NCBI RefSeq assembly: GCF_002797495.1
Contig: NZ_PGEZ01000001.1
Location: 1,426,001 to 1,490,000 of the forward strand
Direction: 5' to 3'
DNA length: 64,000 nucleotides
Source: Mumia flava
GTDB lineage: Bacteria > Actinomycetota > Actinomycetes > Propionibacteriales > Nocardioidaceae
The notes beneath the pieces were generated by a model. It saw only the letters and a program-made list of their open reading frames with translations. It was not told the origin of the DNA and did not search any database. Positions within the stretch are counted from its first letter, which is position 1. The number at the start of each line of letters is the position of its first letter. Shown piece after piece: positions 37,764 through 46,932 of this stretch. A program made the position numbers and the translations under genes.

Positions 37764-39245
37764 TCAGTCGTCGTCCTGCGCGGTCAATGGGGTGGCGATG
37801 TCCTCGAGCGACTGCTGCTCTGCCTTCACACCGAGGAACAGCGCCATGATCCCCCCGAGGACCATCAGGGCGGCGCCGAGGAAGTAGCCGGGCGCGATCC
37901 CGGTGATGTCGCCGGCGTTGCTCGCGCTCTCGATCAGCCGACCGAAGATCAGGGGCCCGGTGATCCCGCCGACCGCCGTTCCGATCGCGTAGAAGAAGGC
38001 GATGCAGAGCGCGCGGGTCTCCATCGGGAACACCTCGCTGGCCGTCAGGTAGGCCGAGCTTGCGCCGGCAGACGCGAAGAAGAAGGCGACGATCCCGAAC
38101 ACGGTGAGCGTGAGCGCGGTCAGGTCGCCCAGCACGAACCCGGCGACAGCGAGCACGACGCCGGAGACGATGTACGTCGACGAGATCATCGGGACACGGC
38201 CGACCTTGTCGAACAGCGGCCCGAGGATCAGCGCGCCCGCGAAGTTGCTGAGCGCGAACGCGGCGAGGTACCAGCCGGTCTGCCCGACTCCGAGGAACGT
38301 CTGCAGAGTGTCGCCGAAGGTGAAGAAGAACGCGTTGTAGAGGAACGCCTGCCCGACGAACATCCCCAGGCACAGCACCGTACGGCGGGGGTAGGTCGCG
38401 AACACCGTCCGTGCGATCGTCGGCAGCCCGATGGTCTTGCGCTGGTGGACGGTGATCGTCTGCTCGGGATCCTCCAGATCGACCTCGTCCTCGTGCTCGA
38501 CGCGGTCCTCGATCTCCCGTACGACCTCCTCGGCGGCGTCTTCCCGCCCGTGGATGAACAGCCAGCGCGGCGACTCCGGGACGTTGCGCCGCACGAACAG
38601 CACGACGAGGCCGAGGACGGCGCCGAGGGCGAAGCAGAACCGCCAGCCGAACTCCGGGTTGACGAGGGCCGGGTCGAGCAGTGGGATCGTGATGAGCGCG
38701 CCGAACGCGGCGCCGATCCAGTACGAGCCGTTGATCGTGATGTCGATCCGCCCGCGGTACTTCGCGGGGATCAGCTCGTCGATCGCGGAGTTCACCGCCG
38801 CGTACTCGCCACCGATCCCCAGGCCGGTGATGAAGCGACAGCCGAAGTACCACGCGGGGTTCATCGAGAACGCGGTCAGCACGGTGCCGCCGAGATAGAC
38901 GAGCAGGGTGATGATGAACAGGCGCTTGCGCCCGAACCGGTCGGTGAGCTGCCCGAAGAACAGTGCGCCGATGCAGGCGCCGGCGACGTAGATCGCGCCG
39001 GCCATGCCGATCTGGCCGCTGGTCAGGCCGAGTCCGTCGGTCGAGTCCTTGAGGACGGCCGAGAGGTTGCCGACGATCGTGACCTCGAGGCCGTCGAGGA
39101 TCCAGACGGTGCCCAGTCCGATCACGATCATCCAGTGGAACCGCGCCCAGGGCAGCCGATCGAGCCGCGCCGGGATGTTGGTCGTGACGGTGCCGAGGGC
39201 GTCGCTGTCGCCGGCGCGCTCACCAGAGTTGCTCGAAGTACTCAC
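37764..39245 (-). CDS. MFS sugar-porter-type transporter
   Basis: A 493-residue, 12-helix transporter: LDGLEVTIVGNLSAVL in helix 1, motif A FGQLTDRFGRKRLFIITLLV, and FITGLGIGGEYAAVNSAIDE with PAKYRGRI, which are the sugar/organic-acid porter signatures. A charged cytoplasmic loop (EDRVEHEDEVDLEDPEQT) lies between helices 6 and 7. Family members import sugars or aromatic acids; the substrate here is unknown. 45 bp from the downstream MFS gene, so the pair may be co-transcribed. Confidence 0.85.
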   Translation of the reverse strand: MSTSSNSGERAGDSDALGTVTTNIPARLDRLPWARFHWMIVIGLGTVWILDGLEVTIVGNLSAVLKDSTDGLGLTSGQIGMAGAIYVAGACIGALFFGQLTDRFGRKRLFIITLLVYLGGTVLTAFSMNPAWYFGCRFITGLGIGGEYAAVNSAIDELIPAKYRGRIDITINGSYWIGAAFGALITIPLLDPALVNPEFGWRFCFALGAVLGLVVLFVRRNVPESPRWLFIHGREDAAEEVVREIEDRVEHEDEVDLEDPEQTITVHQRKTIGLPTIARTVFATYPRRTVLCLGMFVGQAFLYNAFFFTFGDTLQTFLGVGQTGWYLAAFALSNFAGALILGPLFDKVGRVPMISSTYIVSGVVLAVAGFVLGDLTALTLTVFGIVAFFFASAGASSAYLTASEVFPMETRALCIAFFYAIGTAVGGITGPLIFGRLIESASNAGDITGIAPGYFLGAALMVLGGIMALFLGVKAEQQSLEDIATPLTAQDDD

Positions 39246-39281
39246 CAGATCGTTGTACGCCCCAACGGTCTTGCGTGCAGA

Positions 39282-39452
39282 TCACCGCTCGCGCTGTGGC
39301 TGGGCCTGCTCGGCGCCGACCTCACCGTCGACGGACCGCCCGAGCTCGGCGCCGCACTCGCCGTCGTCGCGCGCCGGTACTCCCGCGCAGCGAAGGCCGC
39401 CGGGGCCGGCCGATCGAGCAACAGACCGGTCCCGCCGAATGTTAGTTGCTAA
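39282..39452 (+). pseudogene. Remnant of a coding sequence (3' end only)
   Basis: This frame (SPLALWLGLLGADLTVDGPP, then ELGAALAVVARRYSRAAKAA) has the strong G/C third-position bias of real genes and reads like the C-terminus of a soluble protein, possibly an SCP2 or maleylpyruvate-isomerase-like domain. No start or upstream part exists; it begins abruptly just beyond the MFS start. The open frame ends at 39452 within the TetR operator. I take it as a gene fragment left by deletion or rearrangement. The family guess is weak. Confidence 0.4.
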
Positions 39453-39456
39453 CATT
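39438..39456. promoter_or_regulatory. TetR operator aatgttag-ttg-ctaacatt
   Basis: A perfect 8-bp inverted repeat with a 3-bp centre, ending 5 bp before the TetR GTG. TAACAT (39450-39455) fits a -10 box placed so that transcription would start at or next to the GTG, giving a leaderless mRNA. The repressor would then block its own -10 element. Confidence 0.75.
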
Positions 39457-39461
39457 CTCGC

Positions 39462-40037
39462 GTGACCACCTCACCGACGCGTACTGCGGGCAAGCGCGAG
39501 CGCACCCGCGCCCGGCTGACCGACTGCGCGCTCACGCTCTTCGAGAAGCAGGGGTACGACGCCACCACCGTGCGCGAGATCGCGGGCGCCGCGGGGGTCA
39601 CCGAGATGACGTTCTTCCGGCACTTCGCCACGAAGGAGTCCGTCCTGCTCGACGACCCGTACGACCCCGCGATCGCGAACGCCGTGGCCCACCAGCCGCC
39701 GAGCCTGCCCCCGCTGGCCCGTGCCGTCGGCGGCGTGCGCGAGGCGTGGGGGCGGGTGCCGGAGCCGGAGGACGCGACCGTGCGGCGCCGCGTGCGGATC
39801 GCGGCTGCGACGCCGTCGCTTCGAGCCGGCGTCTCGCGCAACAACGCCGAGACCGAGCGCGTGATCGCTGAAGCGTTGGAGTCGGGCGGGAGCGGTGTCC
39901 TGCCCGCCCGGATCGCGGCCGCCGCCGTCCTCGCCGCCCTCACGACCGCGTTGTTCGCGTGGGCCGAAGGCGAGGACACCCGACTCGCCTTCGCCATCGA
40001 GACCGCCCTGGCGACGCTGGAGGGCAGCGATGGCTGA
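39462..40037 (+). CDS. TetR-family regulator of an ABC exporter
   Basis: A 191-residue TetR protein with HTH RARLTDCALTLFEKQGYDAT and VTEMTFFRHFATKESVLLD. GTG start at 39462 without any ribosome site and immediately after the operator/-10, consistent with leaderless translation. The C-terminal end overlaps the ATPase gene by eight bases, so regulator and exporter form one operon that the regulator itself represses. Confidence 0.9.
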   Translation: MTTSPTRTAGKRERTRARLTDCALTLFEKQGYDATTVREIAGAAGVTEMTFFRHFATKESVLLDDPYDPAIANAVAHQPPSLPPLARAVGGVREAWGRVPEPEDATVRRRVRIAAATPSLRAGVSRNNAETERVIAEALESGGSGVLPARIAAAAVLAALTTALFAWAEGEDTRLAFAIETALATLEGSDG

Positions 40038-40758
40038 GCCCGTGCTCCGGCTCGCCGCGCTCGTCCGCGAGTTCGGCGGCGGCGCCGGGCTGCACGGCGT
40101 CGACCTCGACGTACGGGCGGGCGAGGTGCACGCGCTCGTCGGGCTCAACGGCGCCGGCAAGACGACGCTGATGCGCACCGCGCTCGGGATGCTGCGCCCG
40201 GACGCCGGCGAGGTCCGGGTGCACGGGACCAGGCTCCCCGCCGCGACGGCGTCGACCTGGAGACGGGTCGGCCACCTGGTCGACGCCCCGTTCGCCTATC
40301 CCGAGCTCGACGTGCGGACCAACCTGCGGCTCGCCGCCCGGCTCCACGGTCTCGCGCCCGACGAGGCACGGCGCCGGACCGACGCGATCGTCGCCGAGCT
40401 CGAGCTCACGCCGTACGCGTCGGTCCGCGCGCGACGGCTCTCGGCGGGCAACCGGCAGCGCGTGGGCATCGCGGCCGCGCTCCAGCACGACCCGGGGCTC
40501 GTCGTGCTGGACGAGCCGACGAACGCGCTCGACCCGCGCGGCGTGATCCTGCTCCGCGAGGCGCTCGTACGCCGCGCGGAGGCGGGTGCGGGGATCCTGG
40601 TGTCCAGCCACCACCTCGACGAGGTGGCGCGGATCGCCGACCGGATCACCGTGATGAACGACGGCCGCGTGGTCGGCGCGCTGGAGCCCGGCGGGACCGA
40701 TCTCGAGCGAGCGTTCTTCGCTCTCGTGCTCGCCGACGACGAGGAGCGTGCGTCGTGA
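40030..40758 (+). CDS. ABC transporter ATPase
   Basis: A 242-residue ATPase of the DrrA/CcmA type: Walker A GLNGAGKTTLMRTAL, signature LSAGNRQRVGIAAAL, Walker B LVVLDEPTNALDP and switch His in VSSHHLDE. It overlaps the TetR gene and is coupled (GTGA) to the permease gene. Together they form a small exporter; cargo unknown. Confidence 0.92.
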   Translation: MAEPVLRLAALVREFGGGAGLHGVDLDVRAGEVHALVGLNGAGKTTLMRTALGMLRPDAGEVRVHGTRLPAATASTWRRVGHLVDAPFAYPELDVRTNLRLAARLHGLAPDEARRRTDAIVAELELTPYASVRARRLSAGNRQRVGIAAALQHDPGLVVLDEPTNALDPRGVILLREALVRRAEAGAGILVSSHHLDEVARIADRITVMNDGRVVGALEPGGTDLERAFFALVLADDEERAS

Positions 40759-41567
40759 GCGGCGCACCCACCCGTACGGGCGGCGGTGCCGGGAGGCTCG
40801 GCCTCCTCGCGGCTGCGTGGGAGACCGAACGGCGCAAGGCGCTCGCGTCGCCGGTGGTGGTCACGACGGCGGCCCTGGTCGCCGGTGGGATCACCGTCCT
40901 CGCCGCGTCGCTGACGCTCGCCGCACGGGCGGGCAACGAGCAGATCCGCGCGCAGCTCGGCGCGACCCTGGGGCAGAGCGGCGCCGACGGCTGGACGACC
41001 TACACGGGTGCGCTCGCCCAGGTCAGCGGGGCGGCCGCGCTGCTCGGGTTCGGGGTCGCGCTGAGCTGGTTCGTCGGGCGGGAGTTCGCCGACGGGACCC
41101 TCGCGGGCCTGTTCGCTCTGCCGGTGTCGCGGCAGACGACCGCGCTCGCGAAGCTGCTCGTGTACGCGGCGTGGGCCGCGGTCGTCGCGGCGGCATCGAC
41201 CGTGTCCGCACTCGTCGCCGGACTCGCGATCGGCCTCGGCCCGCCGGACGGTGGCGCGGTCGCCGCTCTCGGCCGGCTGTGCGTCCTCGTCCTGCTCACC
41301 GCGGTGATCGCGACACCGGCGGCGTGGACCGCCACGCTCGGGCGCGGCCTGCTGAGCGGGATCGCCGCCACGGTGCTGGTGATCGCGACCGCGCAGGTGC
41401 TCGCGGTCGCGGGGACGGGGGCGCGGTGGCCGTTCGCCGCCCCTGCGCTGTGGGCGCTGGACCCGACGTCGGTCACGGCACCACAGCTCGGGCTGCCCGT
41501 CCTGGTCGGCGTCGGGTTCGGCGCCCTCACGATCCGCTCCTGGGCGCACCTCGAGCTCGACCGCTGA
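40755..41567 (+). CDS. ABC transporter permease (ABC-2 type)
   Basis: A 270-residue protein with six hydrophobic segments and the loop FGVALSWFVGREFADGTLAG LFALPVSR characteristic of ABC-2 permeases. GTG start overlapping the ATPase stop. Last gene of the TetR-ATPase-permease operon. Confidence 0.88.
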   Translation: MSGAPTRTGGGAGRLGLLAAAWETERRKALASPVVVTTAALVAGGITVLAASLTLAARAGNEQIRAQLGATLGQSGADGWTTYTGALAQVSGAAALLGFGVALSWFVGREFADGTLAGLFALPVSRQTTALAKLLVYAAWAAVVAAASTVSALVAGLAIGLGPPDGGAVAALGRLCVLVLLTAVIATPAAWTATLGRGLLSGIAATVLVIATAQVLAVAGTGARWPFAAPALWALDPTSVTAPQLGLPVLVGVGFGALTIRSWAHLELDR

Positions 41568-41593
41568 CGCGCCCGCGCACGCCACCGCGACGC

Positions 41594-41665
41594 GCGCCCG
41601 ATTCGACGCGTTTCCCACCGAATGCCGGCAGGCGTTCGGTGGGAAACCCGTCACATCGCGGGCGC
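41594..41665. repeat. 72-bp imperfect palindrome, copy 2 of 2
   Basis: Same length, ends and cccaccg/cggtggg blocks as the copy at 3476-3547. The central stem differs (aatgcc-ggcgtt here), but the two sides still match each other. It follows the ABC permease gene and precedes the rhamnosidase promoter. Confidence 0.75.
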
Positions 41666-41710
41666 GGACGGGGCTGACGCGGTGTCCGGATCCGGCCACC
41701 CGAGCGCGTT

Positions 41711-41760
41711 GACGTGACGCGTGTCACGTCGTTACGTTGACCCGGACCTTGAATCGTTTT
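41711..41760 (+). promoter_or_regulatory. Promoter and palindromes of the rhamnosidase gene
   Basis: gacgtgacgc-gtgtcacgtc (41711-41730) is a 20-bp inverted repeat with one mismatch. ttgaatcgtttta (41748-41760) resembles half of the TTGAATCGATTCAA sites used by LacI-family regulators of sugar genes. No regulator gene is adjacent, so control would come from elsewhere. Confidence 0.5.
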
Positions 41761-41774
41761 ATGTGGAGGCCTCC

Positions 41775-44700
41775 GTGCTGAGCATCCGTCCCCGACGACG
41801 CCGGCGCACCGCCGCGATCGTCGCGTCGTCCGCGCTGCTCGCCGGCGCGCTGCTGATCCCGTCGGCCCCCGCGGTGGGTGACCCGTCGCCCAACGCCGCC
41901 GAGGCCGCCACCGCGCGCCCGACCGGACTCACGATCGGCCAGCTGCCGGCCCCGGCCGACGTCGGCGACCTCGACGCACCGCTGCTCGGCTGGCACGTCG
42001 GGACGGCCGTCCAGAGCGGCTACCGGGTCCAGGTCGCGCCCGAGGGCGACGATCCCTGGGACGACCGGATCTGGGACTCGGGACGCGTGGACTCCCCCTC
42101 GAGCACCAACGTCGCGTACGACGGCCCGCGACTCGACCCCACCACCGCGTACACCTGGCGCGTACGCACCTGGAACGGCCGCGGCAAGCCGAGCCCGTGG
42201 TCCAAGCCGGCCGACTTCTCGACCGCCCCCGACCAGCAGTGGGGTGACTCGACCCCGATCTGGCTCGGCGGCGAGGACGACGACGCGTGGGGGGACTACA
42301 CGCTCGAGACGACGTTCTCGATCACGACGCAGAACGCCACGATCCTCTTCCGCGCGCAGGACACGAACAACTACTACATGTGGCAGGTCCGCGGCGACGG
42401 CGTCAACCAGCTCGCCCCGCACAAGCGCGTCAACGGCGCCTACACCGAGCTGAAGACCGTGCCTCTCGACCTCGACCTGCAGCGCAACACCGACCACACC
42501 CTGAAGATCGAGGCGGTCGGCGACACGATCCGGACGTGGATCGACGGCACGCTGGTCGACACCACCACCGACGCGACCTTCTCCTCCGGCACGATCGGCT
42601 TCCGTACGGGCGGCTCCGAGCGCAACTCCTGGGACGACCTGAGCGTCACCGCACCGGACGGCACGAGCCTGTACGCGAGCGACTTCTCGTCGACGGCCAG
42701 CGACTTCGCCTGCGCCACGACGTCCGACGGACGCCTCGTGGTCGGGACCGGCCAGAACTGCATCCTGTCGGAGGCCTGGCGCGACTACACGCTCGAGACG
42801 ACGTTCTCGATCACCGCTCAGAACGCGACGATCCTGTTCCGCGCCGCCGACGAGAACAACTACTACATGTGGCAGGTCCGCGGCGACGGCGTGAACGAGC
42901 TCGCCCCGCACAAGCGCGTCAACGGCACCTACAGCGTGCTCAAGACCGTGCCGCTCGGCATCGACCTGCAGCGCGACACCGACTACCGGCTGAAGATCGA
43001 GGCGGTCGGCAGCACGATCCGGACCTGGATCGACGGCACCCTCGTCGACACCACCACCGACTCGACGTTCGACGCCGGCACGATCGGCTTCCGCACCGGC
43101 CGCACCGAGCAGACCACGTTCGACGACCTCACCGTCACCGGCGCGGGCGGCTCGACCCTCTACGCGAACACGTTCGACGCACCCAGCGCCGACTTCGCCT
43201 GCGCCCGTACGACCGGGGGCCGGCTCGCCGTCGACGTGAACGCGCAGTGCCTGCTCGGCGAGGTCACGACCGACTGGGCGTTCCTGCGCGGCGAGACCGA
43301 GCTGGGCGACGCGCCGATCGAGAAGGCCGTCGTCTACGCGACGGGCGCATCCGCCGAGCCCGCGAGCCAGTACGTCTACAAGCTCTGGCTGAACGGCCAG
43401 GTCGTCGGCTTCGGGCCTACTCGCTCGATCGCGAACGAGACCCGGTTCGACGGCTACGACGTGACCGACCTGGTCGAGGCGGGTCAGGCGAACGCGCTCG
43501 GCGCGCTCGCGTACACGACGGCGGACCAGCGGTTCCAGGCGTGGCTCGTCGTCGACCACACCGACGGGACCCGCGAGACCTTCGGGACCGGGCCGGAGTG
43601 GACGACGATGAACGGCTCGGTCGTCTTCCCCCAGGCCGGGAGCATCGGCACCGGCTTCTACGCCGCACCCAAGGAGAACCTCCAGGCGGAGGCGTACCCG
43701 TCCGGGTTCGCCGAGCCCGGCTTCGACGACTCCGTCTGGGAGCACGCGGCGGCCAAGCCGGCGTTCGACGACCTCGAGGCGACCCCGACCGCGAAGGTCG
43801 AGCAGGAGCTCAAGACGCCGGTCGAGGTGGTCGAGAAGTCGCCGGGCCACTACTTCCTGGACTACGGCAAGACCTGGATCGGCGGCCTCAGCCTCGACCT
43901 CGACGGCGAGGACGGCCAGGTGCTCGACCTGCGCTTCGGCGAGGAGCTGTCGTCGCCGCAGACCGTGCGGTACGCGATGCGGACCGGCAACACGTACCAG
44001 GACCTCTGGACCCTGCGAGACGGCGAGCAGCACCTCGAGACCTGGGGCATGCGGGTCTTCCGCTACGTCGAGGTGATCGGCGCTCCGACGGGACTCGGAG
44101 CGGACGACTTCCCGGCGCTCGCGCAGCTCTACCCGTACGACCCCGACGGCGCGGTCTTCGACTCCTCCGACGACGCGCTGAACCAGGTCTGGGAGCTGTC
44201 GCGCCACACGGTGGAGGCGACGAACCACAACCTGTACGTGGACTCGTGGACGCGTGAGCGCAAGGCGTACGAGGCGGACTCGTACCTGCAGATGATGGCG
44301 AACTTCTTCACCTCGTCCGACCCGACGCTCGGCAACTACTCGCTCGACTACCTGCTGACGCGTCGGACCTGGCCGACCGAGTGGCCGATGTACACGATCC
44401 TGGCGTTCCACGACAGCTACCTGCAGACCGGCGACACCGCCGGACTGGAGCGCAACTACGACCAGCTCGTCGACAAGCTGCCCGACCAGTGGATCGAGCA
44501 GAGCACCGGGCTGATCCGGAAGAACTCCGGCTCGAACGGCGGGAACAGCTGCACGGACTGCGACATCGTGGACTGGCCGACCTCGGAGCGCGACGGCTAC
44601 GTGTTCCGGCCGTACAACACGGTGATCAACGCGATCGGCTACCGCAGCTACCGCGACATGGCCGACATCGCCACCGCACTCGGCAAGGACGCCGACGCGG

Positions 44701-45500
44701 CCTCCTTCACCGCGACCGCCGACCGGCTGCGCGAGGCCGCGAACGAGCGGCTGTTCGACACCGAGAAGGGCGCCTACCGCGACGGGCTCAACGCCGACGG
44801 CACGCCGGTCGACCACTTCGCGGTGCAGGCGAGCGTGTTCGCGGCGGCGTTCGGCCTGCCGGACGCGGACCAGGCGTCGGCCTCCGCGGACTACGTGCAG
44901 TCGCGCGGGATGGCGTGCTCGGTCTACTGCGCGGCGTTCGTGATCGAGTCGCTGTACGCGGGCGACCGCGGCGACGGCGCGCACGACCTGCTGACCGACA
45001 CCGGGCTGCGCAGTTGGATGAACATGATCGCCAAGGGCGCGGGCGCGACCGCGGAGGCGTGGGACACGTCGCTGAAGTCCAACATGACGTGGTCGCACCC
45101 GTGGGCCGCCTCGCCGGCCTACACCGTGCCGCAGGGGATGTTCGGGATCGAGCCGACCACCCCGGGCTACGCGACGTACGACGTCCGGCCGCAGCCCGGC
45201 GGCGTCGACTGGGCACACGTCACGCTGCCGACGCTCAAGGGCCGGATCGGCGCGGCGTACGACGTGGTCGACGGGCGCACCGACGTGGGCGTGTCCGTGC
45301 CGGGCAACACGACGGCGCGGGTCTTCGTACCGACGTCGGAGGAGGGCGACGCGACCGTCTACGTCGACGGCGTGGCCCGCCCCGGGACGTACGAGCGGGG
45401 CTTCCTGCGGGTCGACGAGGTCGGTGCCGGCTGCCACGTGCTGTCGACGTCACCCAACGCGAGCGTCGGCGACCGCCTCACCTCGGTCTGCGCCGACTGA
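41775..45500 (+). CDS. Secreted alpha-L-rhamnosidase (GH78) with duplicated beta-sandwich module
   Basis: A 1241-residue exported glycosidase. I choose the GTG at 41775, which has ggagg five bases upstream and is followed by an Arg-rich signal peptide (RPRRRRRTAAIVASSALLAG). An N-terminal fibronectin-like GH78 domain comes first, then two copies of a 150-residue module at about 173-320 and 337-485 (each with DYTLETTFSIT, NYYMWQVRGDG and APHKRVNG), then the GH78 beta-sandwich and (alpha/alpha)6 barrel (NLYVDSWTRERKAYEADSYL, carrying the acid Glu) and the C-terminal sandwich. It removes terminal L-rhamnose from glycosides or polysaccharides. Single gene, own terminator. Confidence 0.88.
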   Translation: MLSIRPRRRRRTAAIVASSALLAGALLIPSAPAVGDPSPNAAEAATARPTGLTIGQLPAPADVGDLDAPLLGWHVGTAVQSGYRVQVAPEGDDPWDDRIWDSGRVDSPSSTNVAYDGPRLDPTTAYTWRVRTWNGRGKPSPWSKPADFSTAPDQQWGDSTPIWLGGEDDDAWGDYTLETTFSITTQNATILFRAQDTNNYYMWQVRGDGVNQLAPHKRVNGAYTELKTVPLDLDLQRNTDHTLKIEAVGDTIRTWIDGTLVDTTTDATFSSGTIGFRTGGSERNSWDDLSVTAPDGTSLYASDFSSTASDFACATTSDGRLVVGTGQNCILSEAWRDYTLETTFSITAQNATILFRAADENNYYMWQVRGDGVNELAPHKRVNGTYSVLKTVPLGIDLQRDTDYRLKIEAVGSTIRTWIDGTLVDTTTDSTFDAGTIGFRTGRTEQTTFDDLTVTGAGGSTLYANTFDAPSADFACARTTGGRLAVDVNAQCLLGEVTTDWAFLRGETELGDAPIEKAVVYATGASAEPASQYVYKLWLNGQVVGFGPTRSIANETRFDGYDVTDLVEAGQANALGALAYTTADQRFQAWLVVDHTDGTRETFGTGPEWTTMNGSVVFPQAGSIGTGFYAAPKENLQAEAYPSGFAEPGFDDSVWEHAAAKPAFDDLEATPTAKVEQELKTPVEVVEKSPGHYFLDYGKTWIGGLSLDLDGEDGQVLDLRFGEELSSPQTVRYAMRTGNTYQDLWTLRDGEQHLETWGMRVFRYVEVIGAPTGLGADDFPALAQLYPYDPDGAVFDSSDDALNQVWELSRHTVEATNHNLYVDSWTRERKAYEADSYLQMMANFFTSSDPTLGNYSLDYLLTRRTWPTEWPMYTILAFHDSYLQTGDTAGLERNYDQLVDKLPDQWIEQSTGLIRKNSGSNGGNSCTDCDIVDWPTSERDGYVFRPYNTVINAIGYRSYRDMADIATALGKDADAASFTATADRLREAANERLFDTEKGAYRDGLNADGTPVDHFAVQASVFAAAFGLPDADQASASADYVQSRGMACSVYCAAFVIESLYAGDRGDGAHDLLTDTGLRSWMNMIAKGAGATAEAWDTSLKSNMTWSHPWAASPAYTVPQGMFGIEPTTPGYATYDVRPQPGGVDWAHVTLPTLKGRIGAAYDVVDGRTDVGVSVPGNTTARVFVPTSEEGDATVYVDGVARPGTYERGFLRVDEVGAGCHVLSTSPNASVGDRLTSVCAD
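42290..43200 (+). repeat. Tandem duplication of about 490 bp inside the rhamnosidase gene
   Basis: The stretch from about 42291 recurs from about 42781 with high identity at DNA as well as protein level; for example cgctcgagacgacgttctcg is at both. High DNA identity points to recent duplication of one carbohydrate-binding-like module. Confidence 0.8.
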
Positions 45501-45511
45501 ACGAACGCCCC

Positions 45512-45545
45512 CGGCGCCCCCTTCGCAGTCGCGGAGGGGGCGCCG
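45512..45545 (+). terminator. Terminator of the rhamnosidase gene
   Basis: 15-bp arms (45512-45526 and 45531-45545, one mismatch) with loop agtc, 12 bp after the stop. Confidence 0.85.
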
Positions 45546-45640
45546 TTGTGTGCGCATGCAGCGCACCAGCCGGACAGGCGACTCCGTACGCCCGTCACGG
45601 CGGCTGAATCTGAGTGATCGCCTCCGCCTACGCAGCAGGG

Positions 45641-45680
45641 TTGACAGATATACCTTAGCGCTAAGACAGTGATGCCTAAG
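45641..45680 (+). promoter_or_regulatory. Promoter with island operator A
   Basis: A perfect TTGACA (45641-45646) is followed by the perfect dyad cttagcgctaag (45654-45665). Exactly 15 bp further is a half-matching copy, gtgatgcctaag (45669-45680). These are copies of the dyad found in four other control regions of the 45.6-63.4 kb island. The dyad lies between -35 and start, so binding would repress the MBL gene. Confidence 0.75.
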
Positions 45681-45704
45681 GGATATTCGGAAGTGGAGGA
45701 ATCC

Positions 45705-46895
45705 ATGTGTGAAACCTGTTCGACGGCGTCTGGCCGGAGCTTCGACCGGCGGACTCTCCTTGGTGGAGCGGCCGCCACGGCGGCTGCGACCGCGGCCGCA
45801 CAGTTCGTGACCGCTCCAGCGGCGGCCGCGGCCCCTGCTGGTGGGCAGACTCACGATCTGACCGGCATGAGCGTGCGACTCCTCGGCACCGCAGGCGGCC
45901 CCGTCTGGTACCCCGGGACGGATCGTGCCGGGACCAGCACTGCCGTGGTGGTCGACGGAGCCGTCTACCTGTTCGACTGCGGTGATGGTTCACTTCGCCG
46001 GTTCCGGGAAGCAGGCCTCGGAAGCATGGCGACCGATTTCGCAGGCTTCGAGAACCTCCGGACGGTGTTCCTCACCCACCTCCATCCGGATCACTACCTC
46101 GACCTCCCCGGGCTGCTGCTCTTCGCTCCCGTTCTGGGCCTCACGAAAGGCGCGTTCGACACCATCGGGCTCTACGGCCCCGGATCGCGAGGCGTCCTCC
46201 CACCGGTCGATCCGCGCCTCTCAGAGCCGGATCTCATCAGCCCAGCCGAGCCGCTTCCCGGCACGTCGGCACTGGTCGACCACATGATCGCCGGGAGCGC
46301 GACATCCTTGAACGAGAGCATGCGCGACACCGGACGGGCGGACGTCCGCCACCAGGTGATCGCGCACGACGTCGCGCTTCCCAGCTCGCTCCTCGTCGAC
46401 CCGAACCAGGACACGGCACCGTCGATGGCGCCCTTCGTCGTCTACGAGGACGATCGGGTCCGGGTATCCGCGACACTCGTGCCGCACGGCGTCACCTTCC
46501 CCGCCTTCGGCTACCGGGTGGAGTCCGAGCACGGTGTCGTGGCCATCTCAGGGGACACCGCCGCCTCGAGCAATGTGGTGGCGCTGGCTGCGGACGCCGA
46601 CGTCCTGATTCACGAGGTCGTCGATCCCGCCTGGGCCGAGGGTGTCTTCCCGCAACCGCGGAACCCTCGCCAGGACGCCCTGGTGAGCAAGCTCGTGGAC
46701 TCGCACACCCCTGTCGGGGAGGTCGGGCGCGTCGCAGACGAGGCGGGCGCGCGCAACCTGGTGCTCTCGCACCTCTCGCCGGCCAACTGGCCCGCCGGCC
46801 GGTGGAGACGACAAGTACGGCGGAAGCGCGGCCTCGTCACGGTCGGTCACGACCTCGACCTCGTACGCGTGCGGCCCGGGTCGGATCGGCACTGA
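45705..46895 (+). CDS. Tat-exported metallo-beta-lactamase-fold hydrolase
   Basis: A 396-residue protein starting at ATG 45705 with ggagga upstream. A twin-arginine signal (SFDRRTLLGGAAATAAATAA) directs folded export, as expected for a metalloenzyme. The zinc motif is TVFLTHLHPDHYLDLPGLLL; AISGDTAASS, HEVVD and LVLSHLSP complete the MBL metal site. The nearest pattern is that of arylsulfatase/RNase-Z-like MBL hydrolases. It may act on a lactone or ester precursor outside the cell. First gene of the dyad-controlled island and convergent with the MarR gene. Confidence 0.85.
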   Translation: MCETCSTASGRSFDRRTLLGGAAATAAATAAAQFVTAPAAAAAPAGGQTHDLTGMSVRLLGTAGGPVWYPGTDRAGTSTAVVVDGAVYLFDCGDGSLRRFREAGLGSMATDFAGFENLRTVFLTHLHPDHYLDLPGLLLFAPVLGLTKGAFDTIGLYGPGSRGVLPPVDPRLSEPDLISPAEPLPGTSALVDHMIAGSATSLNESMRDTGRADVRHQVIAHDVALPSSLLVDPNQDTAPSMAPFVVYEDDRVRVSATLVPHGVTFPAFGYRVESEHGVVAISGDTAASSNVVALAADADVLIHEVVDPAWAEGVFPQPRNPRQDALVSKLVDSHTPVGEVGRVADEAGARNLVLSHLSPANWPAGRWRRQVRRKRGLVTVGHDLDLVRVRPGSDRH

Positions 46896-46932
46896 GTCCG
46901 GACGCCGCGCTCGCGGGCTCGGAGAGCTGGAG

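Noticed and set aside
41724-45437. Very long open frame antisense to the rhamnosidase
   Set aside because: It is a mirror of the G/C-rich third positions of the real gene; the translation is Arg/Val/Gly-rich without any domain.
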